In this document: positions 1-10,500 of the stretch, in pieces
Numbering within the stretch: position 1 is the stretch's first letter
How the letters are laid out: every line of letters begins with the position of its first letter
Origin: Doris montereyensis
Lineage: Eukaryota; Mollusca; Gastropoda; Nudibranchia; Dorididae
Direction of reading: 5' to 3'
Length of the DNA: 64,000 nucleotides
Assembly: GCA_037039925.1 (NCBI GenBank)
Contig: JAXRKP010001194.1
Location: 22,501 to 86,500, forward strand
Translations under genes and position numbers: made by a program
The notes under the pieces: generated by a model
The model's input: only the letters and a program-made list of their open reading frames with translations
What the model was told of the DNA's origin: nothing
The model's database searches: none

Positions 1-184
1 GAACCCTTTACTTATTGCATACTTCTGCGTCATTCCATTGAAAATGTTGAAATAAATAATGAACATTATATCAAGAATTACACGTATTGCTCACCAATCA
101 GCTGACACAGACATACATGGTTTGACCAGCCTAGTTGGACATACACGGTATGTTCGTCAGCAGACTTGTGGTTGTAGTACCTAA

Positions 185-293
185 ACATTTGGAGCAGGTA
201 GTGAAGACAGATTTACATGTTTTGAAAAACAGTCCTACACATTTGGAGCAGGTAGTGAAGACAGATTTACATGTTTTGAAAACAATCTCAAGA
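185..293 (+). repeat. Two-copy 54-bp tandem repeat
   Basis: ACATTTGGAGCAGGTAGTGA through ATGTTTTGAAAA occurs twice with a period of 54 bp (starts at 185 and 239). Confidence 0.85.
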
Positions 294-635
294 AGTAGTT
301 CTGTGTGCATTGTATGCATCATCCTTATCATCAGAGTGTACCAGTACCAACAACTTCAGCGTTATCAAGTACCAGTAGCAGCATCATTGGAATAGTATTT
401 TTAAAGTCCATCACAATAGTCATGATAGTCATCATCAATTACTGGTAAAAAATCGAGATTAATCATCACCATCATCATCATTTACCTTAATAACAAGATC
501 AATGCAGGTGCCTGTAGTATTATATTATAATAATATTACATATCAGCCGACTTCATGGGCATTGATTTTTTCAAGATCGCGTAAGTATTAGTATTAATTT
601 AGCCTTAGATCTATATCCACTTGGTAGAAAGATTT
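294..635. other. No gene seen
   Basis: AT-rich, with short CATCATCA-type low-complexity stretches (465-483). No coding signal. Confidence 0.6.
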
Positions 636-905
636 GGGGTATTTGTAGGATTGTTCAATTTTTGCCTGGTGGCCCTGTAAACGGCAAAGGGTCAAACGTG
701 CACAGAGTGTTGTGATCTACACATGGAACCTCCTTTTTTTCCTCCCTCTCTAATGGGACTAGATGTCAATCCACCTACTTGGACCAGGGGCGAGATTTCA
801 CCCAAAAAAAAAACTTGAGAACATTTTTTTCAACCGTTGGCGGGGCTTGAACCCTCAACCTTTGGGTTGAGAGGCCGACACCTTGCATCTAGACTACACA
901 GGCCC
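636..905 (-). mobile_element. SINE family A copy
   Basis: This is a tRNA-headed SINE. On the minus strand the head has an A-box-like TAGTCTAGATGCAAGGTGTC, then GCCTCTCAACCCAAAGG and a B-box-like GGTTCAAGCCCCGCC. The body contains GGTCCAAGTAGGTGG, ATCACAACACTCTGTGCACG and CCCTTTGCCGTTTACAGGG. Eleven copies were seen in the window. Confidence 0.8.
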
Positions 906-1103
906 CCTGAACTAAGGAGGGAAGCTACATGTACTTTTATTTGAGCTTATCAAATGTCAGAGACTCAAGTCCAACTGTGGGCGGTTGGTGGCTGCTATTG
1001 GTAGATTCTTCTTCTTCTTTCCTTTTCCTTCCCTTTATAATTTATCATTAATCTTGCTGTTTCCTCCCACTTCCTCTGAGATCAATGCATATTATGATGG
1101 TCA

Positions 1104-1332
1104 AGTAAAGTCCCTTCAAGGGCATTATGCCACATAAAGCTGGAATCAATCCCGGTCTCTATAGCGGGAAGCGGGAACAGTTGATAATAATCACTTCCTG
1201 GACATGCCGCTAGCCTGACGCATGTTTTTACTCCCTTGCTAGTGCTTGTACTCATTTGGACCTGGTTCCGAAAGTGAAAAATGCGTGGTAACAGTCTTTA
1301 AGGGTCCCAAGACCAGCAGCCTAACTACTTAC
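1104..1332 (-). mobile_element. SINE family C copy
   Basis: Family C has a tRNA-like head of the GTGGCCGAGTGGTTAGGC kind and a tail of TTTAC repeats. In plus order this copy shows AGTAAAGTCCCTTCAAGGGC, CGGGAACAGTTGATAATAAT, TTTTTACTCCCTTGCTAGTG and CCAGCAGCCTAACTAC. Confidence 0.75.
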
Positions 1333-1968
1333 ACTCACATTTTCATCGTTTAGCATTCTCTCTTGTTATTCACATTTACACTTTCATCATTCACACTCAG
1401 AAATTCTGTAATTCATATTCACACTATCGATTCACACTCATAATTTCATCCTTCACATTTATACTCACAGTTTCATTATTCATTATTTATGAGGCGTTGC
1501 AGTCAAACCATAGTGTTGTGACCTGGTAATCACGACGACACTAGTTCAAGCCCCATGGCTGGCACATGTGGGTTTTTTTTCACAAGATTTTACTCTTAGA
1601 AAAGTACTTCACTCTAGTTTTCTTACTTGACTCAGGTGCTAATGAGTACCCAGCTTAAGGTAGAGAAAGATCTTGCCAGAGCGCTAGTACGAAAAGCCTA
1701 ATAGATCTGTATATATATACTGTATTTTCTCACTGAAGCTGATAAGTACTTTGAATGGAATGGCCAGCTGAGGGATAAATAATGTAGTCGGTGAGCCTGC
1801 ATCATAGAACTATAAATCCATCTTTATCTTTATCTTTATCTTTATTCACACTCACAGTTTTATCATTCCTATTTACACTCAGTTTCATTATTGACATCCA
1901 CACTCACAGTTTCTTCATTCGGATTCACAGTATCACCCTTCATACTCACAGTTTCACCATCACCAGTA
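1333..1968 (+). repeat. Degenerate ~22-24 bp minisatellite, split in two
   Basis: Units close to TTCACACTCACAGTTTCATC fill 1333-1490 and resume at 1850-1968. The gap between them is SINE family B (1491-1850). Confidence 0.65.
1491..1850 (+). mobile_element. SINE family B copy
   Basis: The head GGCGTTGCAGTCAAACCATA ... CTAGTTCAAGCCCCATGG has a B-box-like motif. The body includes GACTCAGGTGCTAATGAG, CTGAGGGATAAATAATG and GTCGGTGAGCC. The tail is (TTTATC)n. It matches 31046-31375 over its whole length and interrupts a minisatellite. Confidence 0.75.
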
Positions 1969-1974
1969 TAGGTG

Positions 1975-2235
1975 CTGGAATCTATCTTCACAGACATACA
2001 TGGTTTGCAAGTGTCAAAACTATATCCAAGAGGGATACATGAATTGCTCATATGGTTGCTACATGGGTTTTTATTGGTTCTTGTGCCACAGAATCCTAAC
2101 TAGACGAAGCATTGATGATCCCTACTGTTAAAAAGGCGAAAAAAGAGGTGTTACTAATTTTAGACTTATAACAGTTTACGACTTTCACCGTCGATATGTA
2201 GATCTATTAAAATACCAGGGCAGTGAGTACCCACG
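1975..2235 (+). repeat. Dispersed repeat E, copy 1
   Basis: GGTTTGCAAGTGTCAAAACT, GGATACATGAATTGCTCATA, CTTGTGCCACAGAATCCTAA and GACTTTCACCGTCGATATG recur, reversed, at 14560-14810. No coding content seen. Confidence 0.65.
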
Positions 2236-3302
2236 CCATTGCTCATAAATAATAATGTCATGACAAAAGCAGTATAATTACTGCCACAATTTAATTTTGT
2301 TAATAATCATTCTAATACTTTAAATAATAATACTAACATTGTGGTGATGATTATTAATAATAATAAGAGAAGGAGAAGGAAGAGGATGACCACCGGTAAT
2401 GATAACAAAAACTAGATCTAGAATTAGAAATGATAGAGCAGTAGTACATAACATTCTAGGTGTTCATATTTTTATCCCTTATTGACTGGCGCTTAACAAG
2501 ATTAATATTCTTTGTTTGCACTGTTACATTGATGCACAGTCTCACATTCTATGTGAAAGTATTATAGGATTTTGCATTGAGGAAATGTGGCGACGTAATC
2601 GTGTTAGTGTTACCTGCCAATTACGTGAGGTCTAATCGAATACCTGAAACAAGTTTAATCATCCCTGTAGTTTTACATTTTGGTCCATATCATAAATGTA
2701 ATTTAGTATATTTGTGAAGTCTGTTTTCAATTCTCAAATTCTATAACAATTTTTTAAATGTCTAAACCTTACAACAAGTTCAAACTTCTTCTTCTTTGTT
2801 TCTGCGTCATATTTTTTCAACTCGTTATTGAACAGAAGAAAATCTACATCCAGAACTAGAACATAATGTAAATAGATTTAGACACAGGGAGATACAACAT
2901 ATATTTATTTATAAGAATGATATAAAGGTCTCAATTATTAATTATATCTAGATTCTATGGCAACACAAGGTAGTCGGACTTGAGCAATCTAGATTTCTAA
3001 ATTTCGAAATGGTAAAAATGCAAGCACGAATTAGTAGATCTAGCGCTCTGCTCTCCTGGCTGGCATTGGCAAAAATAAGTCGGGAAAGACACGCAAAGGA
3101 TGTTGAAGATGCCATAGCAACTATTTTCCCAAAATGTTATGATGTATATCTAAATAAATCTAGTCATATATGTTGATTCACATTTTTAGATTGATAGCAT
3201 TTAAGGATTAAAGTCAGCGCGTACATCTTCTGCTGTCACTATACAAAGACAAAACGAAAAAAAAAAAAAGCACTAGCAAACAACAGCTATGCAAATGCTA
3301 TT
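2236..3302. other. No gene seen; AT-rich with CTAG motifs
   Basis: Contains AATAAT-rich low complexity (2320-2365) and scattered ATCTAGA words (2412, 2946, 2988, 3036). No exon recognised. Confidence 0.6.
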
Positions 3303-3650
3303 TGTCATTAGTATCGGATGTATTGCCAAAAAAGATAGGAGAGAGACACACATACACATGAGAGAGAGATCTGTATATCAAATCACGCAAGTCACATCTG
3401 GATCTAATCGTGAATCGTTCCCATCCACCATATTCATCTGTAATTTGTCACATCCAGGGGGAAATAGTGAAAATGTCAAATAATCACAAAATATAATCAT
3501 CATTAGATCTACCATACATCTAGATGTTTAAATTCATTAACTACTCATTACAAAAATACAAAGTCTATTCCTAATTTAACTGAATCACGCTCAGGTCCAT
3601 CATTAATGACGGATAGTGGCAAAGTCCATCCGTCATTAATGGCGAATCAA
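3303..3650 (+). repeat. Dispersed repeat F, copy 1
   Basis: Matches 43245-43490: GTCACATCTGGATCTAATCG, TTAGATCTACCATACATCTA, GATGTTTAAATTCATTAAC and GATAGTGGCAAAGTCCATCC. Its start (CATTAGTATCGGATGTATTG) also recurs at 42545. Confidence 0.7.
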
Positions 3651-4310
3651 TGAGGGACGAGCTCCCTTTCACCATTAGAATTAAACTTAGGTCAGAATCT
3701 CCTCTACTAAACGAACTAGATCTAGAGTTCACAAGAATGCGTTTAACTGATTTGAGTACGCACTGTAAACATGCTACATTCTGTAAAACGAAAGTAGGAA
3801 AATGTAGGTTTTGGGGGTGTTGTGAAAGCCAGGCTTAAGATTACTACTACTTACCTATTATATATTAATATTTACTAGATGTAGAGCTACTAGATATCTT
3901 CCATTTATCACATTTTGGGCAAGTTGTTTAACAGTTGCGTGTGATTTATAATGGCTGGGACCTCGCTCATTTCATCATCAGATCAAAATGAATGGTCAGA
4001 TATGATTGCTTTACTCAAATTGTCGCCAATTTAAAAAGTGGAAATAAAGGAAAGTGGGGGGGGGTAGGCCTAGATTTAGAGCTTTTCAAAACATGCAGTT
4101 ACATCTCAGTAATCTGAATACCCTCTGTTCTGAGCAATTTTTCTGTATTATCAAATCAAGATATTCAGATTATCAAATCACCGATCAAAGTGACACATTG
4201 TGAATCAGAGTAAGGCCTCAGAACTTACAGTAATGAAGGCCTAGTACATTTTATGGGGCACAGGACACTTTGATCCTGTTCATAACTGGCCAGAACTTTC
4301 TTTTTTTTTT
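3651..4310. other. No gene seen
   Basis: AT-rich, with a short G-run at 4056-4063. Nothing coding recognised. Confidence 0.6.
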
Positions 4311-4369
4311 TTCTGTCTCTCCTCTTCTCTCCTCTCTCTGTCTGTCACTCTCTGTCTGTCTGTCTGTCA

Positions 4370-4428
<59 letters not shown>

Positions 4429-4432
4429 TCTC

Positions 4433-4496
<64 letters not shown>
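4311..4496 (+). repeat. CT/CTGT microsatellite
   Basis: Starts with CTGTCTGT units and becomes a CT run of over 100 bases, interrupted only by two CACT steps. Confidence 0.97.
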
Positions 4497-4498
<2 letters not shown>

Positions 4499-5340
4499 GA
4501 TGGAAGGGAAGGTGTGATTGGTGTCCACTATACTAATATATGAAGGCTTCCATCACACAAACGATATATCCAGGTGTCTTGAATTGAAAAAAAAATCTTT
4601 TTGAATGTGTTACTCATGTTCATGATATGTCAGATTAATGATTGTTATCTGAGTGTGTCAGCAGACATAGAAGATATATAACAGTGATAACAACTTAATC
4701 CAGACATGTACTTTTCTCACAAAATTAAAGCTTTAATTTCAATCGTTCTTACAAAACGTGACATTAGCCATCATCTGTGTTCTTCACAAAACACGATAAA
4801 TCCAGAAAATATGAAAGTAACTTTCCATTAAATGAAAAACCCAACTGAAAACAAACAACATCGAATCAAACATGTTCATGGTGTTTAGGTGATAAAAAAA
4901 CGCAGAAAAAACTTAAATAAAGATTCAGTGTTAAAAACAGCCAAGAATAATGTTCACCACTGAAAAATAATCACACAGCTGGGCTGTGGGCTTGGCAGGA
5001 TGTTAGTCATTTGACAAGTTTTGATTGGTTGAAAATGCGTTTTGTGAAAACGCCGAAGTGTCAAGCTGAAATGAACGGGATATAATGGTTTTGTGAAATA
5101 TGGTTTACTGGTAGAGATTGAAAAATGAATTTCCTAGAGGAAAGAGAATCAATTCTGTCATATCCTATCCTTTCCTTTACCTCGTTTTCTTCTCCTTAAG
5201 AAGGGGGTAGGAAAAGAGGAGGCAAAATGAACTCACTGTGCCAACAGCAGAGGCAAGTGTTGGTTCCTCAATCAAAAGTGGATAGATTTGAGCCTGACAG
5301 GTTGTAAAGTTTTCTTGTAAGTGTTTGAGGAAAGCCCATA
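4497..5340. other. No gene seen
   Basis: AT-rich DNA. Short open frames near 5177-5365 overlap the start of a SINE and show no family features. Confidence 0.6.
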
Positions 5341-5517
5341 CCCCTGGTCCAGGTAGGTGGATCAAAACCTGGTTCCATTGGAGACGGCTGATGAAAAGGA
5401 GGTTGTTTGCAGATCATAAAAACATTTTACACGTGTAAGATCCTGTGGCTATTTGCAGGGCAGTCTGGGCAAAATTAGAAACTACTACCAAAATCCTTGT
5501 GGAATCAAATCAAATCA
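5341..5517 (+). mobile_element. SINE family A, body and tail only
   Basis: Starts at TGGTCCAGGTAGGTGGATC and runs through GAAAAGGAGG, GGCTATTTGCAGGGCAGTC to the AAATCAAATCA tail. The tRNA-like head is missing. Confidence 0.75.
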
Positions 5518-6659
5518 GTGGCAACCAATGTTCCCTCTAATTTGTTCTAGTTTGTGCATACATTTTTGGTGCTGTGCAAAGTTTGAAAAAAAACCCAATT
5601 GTGTTGAATATATTTGATTTATTTGATGCCTGCTGTTATTTTTCATTGCTGTGCACCGACATTTCTCAACACTAGGCACCTTTTTCTCCCTGTTCTGCAT
5701 GTGTACAGCTCAGCAGAAACATTGGTGCCAAATAACCTTGGCCATTGTTTGTTTAGTATACTTTTGCGTAAATTCATCATCTCTTGACTGAAATCAGACA
5801 GTAAATAGTATAATTTTAAACTTAAGAGCAGCAACACATTGGATCCACTGTTTTGCCATTTTGTGTCCTGTGCTTGGGACATAACGTTGTGACCTGAAAC
5901 AGAAAGAATAAGATAAAATGTCTTATCGTGATAGAAGAACTTGAGAAATGCACTGTAGAAAATAATCCAACTGTAAGTCCTTGCAACGAAGGCATTTGCT
6001 CAACACATTGAAAACCATAGATTGTGCAAGGGGATTAGATCCCATAAACATCTATACAATATAACCAATCTGACGTGAATGCCAACAATTGCCAATTCAG
6101 TATGGATTTCTTGAGCACTGCCTTGAGACAAAGATATTACAGTTCTAATTTTCTTTATATTTTTTGTGAAGTTTTAGTCCTATGAAAATAGCAGTGTGTT
6201 AAGAATAAAAAGTTCAAGAACACTGACAAACAAAAATAAAAGACAAGGAATAAATTATGCTTATTATACACAAGATTCAGAGCCTTTTATCAGTAATGTA
6301 GACAAGATTACTGGGTTAGTGTTTGGGTCAAAACCAAACTGAATATTAAATTATGTACAAATTTCAAGTTTCGTGATTCATAGCACATGTTGTCAACCAT
6401 GGCCAGGATGGCATTGTTCAGCAGGGGCTGACTTGGCACTCCCTGTTTTATTGCCTTCTTCTTAGGCTCAGGTTACCATCCCTGCCTGGGGAAACTAAAA
6501 GTGCACCCTGTGAGATTGAGACTGAGCTGCTGTGGTTTAGAATCCATATCATTATAGATTACCAGCCCTAGCTGGATGTGTTGGATTGTTTTAAAGGCTG
6601 CTAAACTACTAAGCTTGATTAACATGGAAAGCCAATCACGCCAGTATTTAAAAGAACTA
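5518..6659. other. No gene assigned; may hold the GSTO leader exon
   Basis: AT-rich, with some repeat-like wording (CCAATGTTCCCTCTAATTTG). The short first coding exon of GSTO must lie upstream of 7599 and could be here, but no convincing ATG plus donor was found. Confidence 0.4.
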
Positions 6660-6960
6660 CATCCCAGTTAGATACAGGATAGATTTTAAAATCCTTTGTT
6701 ATTGTTACACAAAAGTACAAACGCTCTTGCTCCATCCTATTTAAAAGAACTTGTCAGTTTTTACCTACCCAATGGTGTATAAAGCTCATGAAATTCAGTC
6801 TTTATCAACATACCAACTAAAAATCGTCTTTTATTGAAAAGTCTTTCAGTCATGCAGTCATTTATGGAATAACATCTCTTTTCAAATCAAGAAGCAGCCC
6901 TTCATTTCAAATGTTTTAAAAGAATCTTAAGACTAGACTTTTTATAGGAGCATTTAGTTC
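6660..6960 (+). mobile_element. CR1/jockey-like LINE, C-terminal fragment
   Basis: Joining frames gives RIDFKIL, HPI-KNLSVFTYPM, SLSTYQLKIVFY, FQSCSHLWNNISFQI and FKRILR, in the order of the C-terminal tail found after the reverse transcriptase in many LINE proteins. Frameshifts separate the pieces. The AT-rich 500 bp that follows could be its 3' untranslated part. Confidence 0.6.
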
Positions 6961-7598
6961 CTCTTAGTTTAAGAAGTAATGTTATATCAAACACTCTGAT
7001 TGTTAATTTGTTCGACTTATAGTTAGCTCACTTATAAATGAAGGGGTGCATTTATCTGAGCTGTTAACATCTTTGTTTCATTGACATGGTTATATCAGTC
7101 TGTAAGTTAATTGTCTTTTGATGTTTTGTTTTATATTTTCATATTTCAAGTGTCGTTTCTTTTAATGGGTGCACTTTTTACTTACTGTCCATAACTTAAG
7201 TTTGTGTATTCAATTTTATCTTTTTTGTTTTATTTATAAGAGCATCACACTTAGATGTATATTTTATTTCTTGGGCATTGGCAAATTTTTTAACTCATTC
7301 ATTGATTTTAGGTCAGTATACTTCCCAGTTTTGTTTATTTTTCAATTTTTAGTTGTTTGTTGTTTTCTTTGTGATAGTTGTAGTACCTGTGTCGTCTTTC
7401 ATGCTCAGGTTGGTTATATATATTTGTGTATTTGGGATTTTTGTTTATTTATAGGTTGGGTCATTATAGTAATATACTTTCACTTCCGGTTTCTTTAATT
7501 TTAAAATCCTGCTATAATTTTAGTCTCTGTATCTTTACCTTATGTCTCTCTTCTATATCGCTATTTAGATAGTAATCATTTAAATTTTGTTTCTTTAG
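6961..7598. other. T-rich stretch before the first recognised GSTO exon
   Basis: Very T-rich. An open frame at 7169-7498 is Phe- and Ile-rich as expected from composition, not from a real protein. Ends in the acceptor TTTCTTTAG. Confidence 0.55.
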
Positions 7599-10500
7599 AA
7601 AAGTGCACAACAATGGCTTCGAAACAAATGGGCTGCCTACTCAACTGACCCTTTAAAGCCTGGACAGGTTTTCAGGCTCTATAGCATGTTGATGTGCCCA
7701 TATGCTCAGGTGTGTATATTCGAGATCTAAACAAAAACGACCGGCTATCTATATGATGAAAATTGCCCTGCTTTGAAATTGTACATGTGCCCTAATTTGG
7801 ATTGGTTAAATTGTTTATATCTAGCTATCAGGTATCTGAGTGTCTGCTGTTTAAAAATCGATGTTACATGTGCACTGTCATTCAGTTCATCCCTGTGATT
7901 AGTGCTTAATTTTTTAAATTTAGGTCAGGAAAACTAGATGAAAAAAAGAAATCCAATACAAGATAAAAATTCAAAAAATGAACAAAGCGTTTCAAAACAA
8001 ACAAAAAATGTGATAAATATGAATAATATGCCAAACGTGTAACGTGTAAGAAATTTACTGAATTGGGGAGAAAATATAAACTTATCTAAATAGATTGTTA
8101 CATTTATAAATTTACAAAAAAAACCCATGTTTGCCAAAATACTAATTGTTTATTTGTCTATCAAGAAATCATGCATCTCTGTGGTATCTCTTGAATAATA
8201 GATATTTGTAGTAGAGAAAATTTATAGATGATTGTGTGACGGTCAGCCTCATGATATAAACGAGTAAAATTAGTGCAGATGAGTGATACTTGTTTTCACA
8301 GAAGAAAAGTATTTTTTAAGGCCATTATGGCCAACAGTGTGGTGTTGTATCCATGTGGTTAGGTTACCGGACTGGGCATCAGGAAGTTTTTGGCTTGAAT
8401 CCTAGCACAGCTAGGTCTGACGATGTGTTCCTTGGGAAAAACACTTAACACACAGTTTCCCCGCTCAACCCAGGTGCAAATGGCCACAAGTACTAGCTTG
8501 GGACTGAAAACCTGCATCAGACCAGCGTTCTGTCCAGGGTGTGATTATTATTACTGTTCCACTTCATGCCATTGAAACCGGAATAAGCTCCGGCTTTATG
8601 GGCTTGAAGGAACCTTACTTTATGGCCAATAGTACTGGAGCTTATCCTGGTTTCTATAACACAGAGAGAAGAACAGTTGAAAATACATTTACCATCCTGT
8701 AGAGGATACTAGTCTGTTGCTGGTTTTTATTTACTAGCAGTTGCAGATAACCATTTGCTCTTGAGGCTAGTGGGGACTGCGATATCAGACTAAGACTATG
8801 TGTGCACCTCACCGACCCAACATGTCCAAGATCCATCAGTTTTGACTTGAAGAGAAAGAAGAAAAGGGAGTTATAATATTACTCTTTGGGACCTTTAAAT
8901 AGAATAAAAGTGTGTGAAGTAATCAACATGACTAAAAGACGTGTCGTTTTGAATACGAAACGTTCTATTTTTGTTGGTTCATCGTACAAAAAAAAGAAGT
9001 TAAGAGGCCTGCCATAGGCTTGATCAATTCATTGAAAATGAGCCATGTCTTGAAAAACGAACCACATTTTGTAATTCAGCATCTCAAAATTATCACAACC
9101 ATCACATACAAACTATATTTTCCTTTGTATTTGAAATGTTAATAAATTAATGGTTCTCTTTATGTTGATTGCTGGGACCTTATACTCGCACCAAAAAGAC
9201 TCCCCACCACAAGACTTTCACCATCAATTTTCAAAACGACTCAGTCGTGTGTCTAACAGGTGGATTAAAGTTCTTAGCATTGTGAGGATTCAAACTCCAA
9301 GATCTGTCCATCCCCTGTCTGGCAGCCTAACCACTAGGTTGCATATGCTATCACTGTTTAAGTTATTCTTCTTGTTAGATTACAAAACGTTTATTGTATT
9401 TTCATCAATTTATTGTTTTCGGTCTCTGTTGGTTGATCTTAGTTGGTTCAGATCTGCCCACGTTTTAAGTTTTGTTTGCTCTGCTAGTCAGGAGAGATCT
9501 TTACCAATCACCACTGGGAGTGCAGTCAATGGTCTATCTCTAAATTTGCTTCCAGACGTCATGAAATAAACTCTCATTACTTAATTGGCAGGAAAATCTT
9601 CATTTCTTTTAAAATGTGTCCTAAAAAAGCGCCAGTGATTTTCTAAAATGAATAGTACGAGTGTATCTTTGCCGGTCTTCTGATAGAGTTTCTTAATTGA
9701 ATTTTTTACTCTTTTTTGTATGCTATTAAATTGAAATTGGTACTCTTTTTTGTATACTTTTATTATTTGCGAAGGGAATTTTGATGGCTGAGTGGATACA
9801 CTATTCTATTGTAAAAAAAAATTACACCGTTTAATTATTATTTTTCTCAGCGAGCACGTTTGATGGCGGCTGCAAAGAATATCAAATATGACCTGGTGAA
9901 TGTAGATCTGAATAAGAAACCTGACTGGTTTTTCGACTACAATCCTAATGGTGAAGTCCACTTCTAATTCACAGTGGCAAACATGTCTATGAATCTCTCA
10001 TCACAGCCGGTAGGATCTGTTTTGTTGCTCTTATATATTAACCTTGACACTACTATGTTAGATCTCCTGGGAAGCAAAGGGGTTAATGGCTCAAGGCAAC
10101 AAGATTCATTAGTCTTAACACCTTTGCTAGCCAGCTTAAACTAAATTTTTAATGAAGGAATTATTGGCAATGAAATATAGCTAATTAATTGTAATATGAT
10201 TTTTTCTTCATTTTTGTGAGTTTACAGTTGTTTGTTTTTAAATAGGATTATTTCCAGAAAAACAAAAACAATTTGATACCCATTTGTTGAGCAAATATAT
10301 GTATATTAATCACAAAATTTCATTTCTCAGAGTACATAGAAGAAGCGTTTCCAAGTCCCAAATTGACCTCAGATGACTCTGTGACTCGCGCCTGGGAAAG
10401 AATCTATTTCAATCATTGGACAAAGAAAGTAAGTAAAATTAGACTTTATATAAAATCACATGCTTCCAACATCATAGGCTAAAGTGTATAGAATTTTATC

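Noticed and set aside
7169..7498. 109-codon open frame with hydrophobic residues, looking like a membrane protein
   Set aside because: T-rich sequence yields Phe, Leu and Ile by composition; it starts within the tail of a LINE fragment and has no family features.
9150..9569. 139-codon open frame in GSTO intron 1
   Set aside because: It runs through a reversed SINE head and unique AT-rich sequence; no conserved domain is seen.
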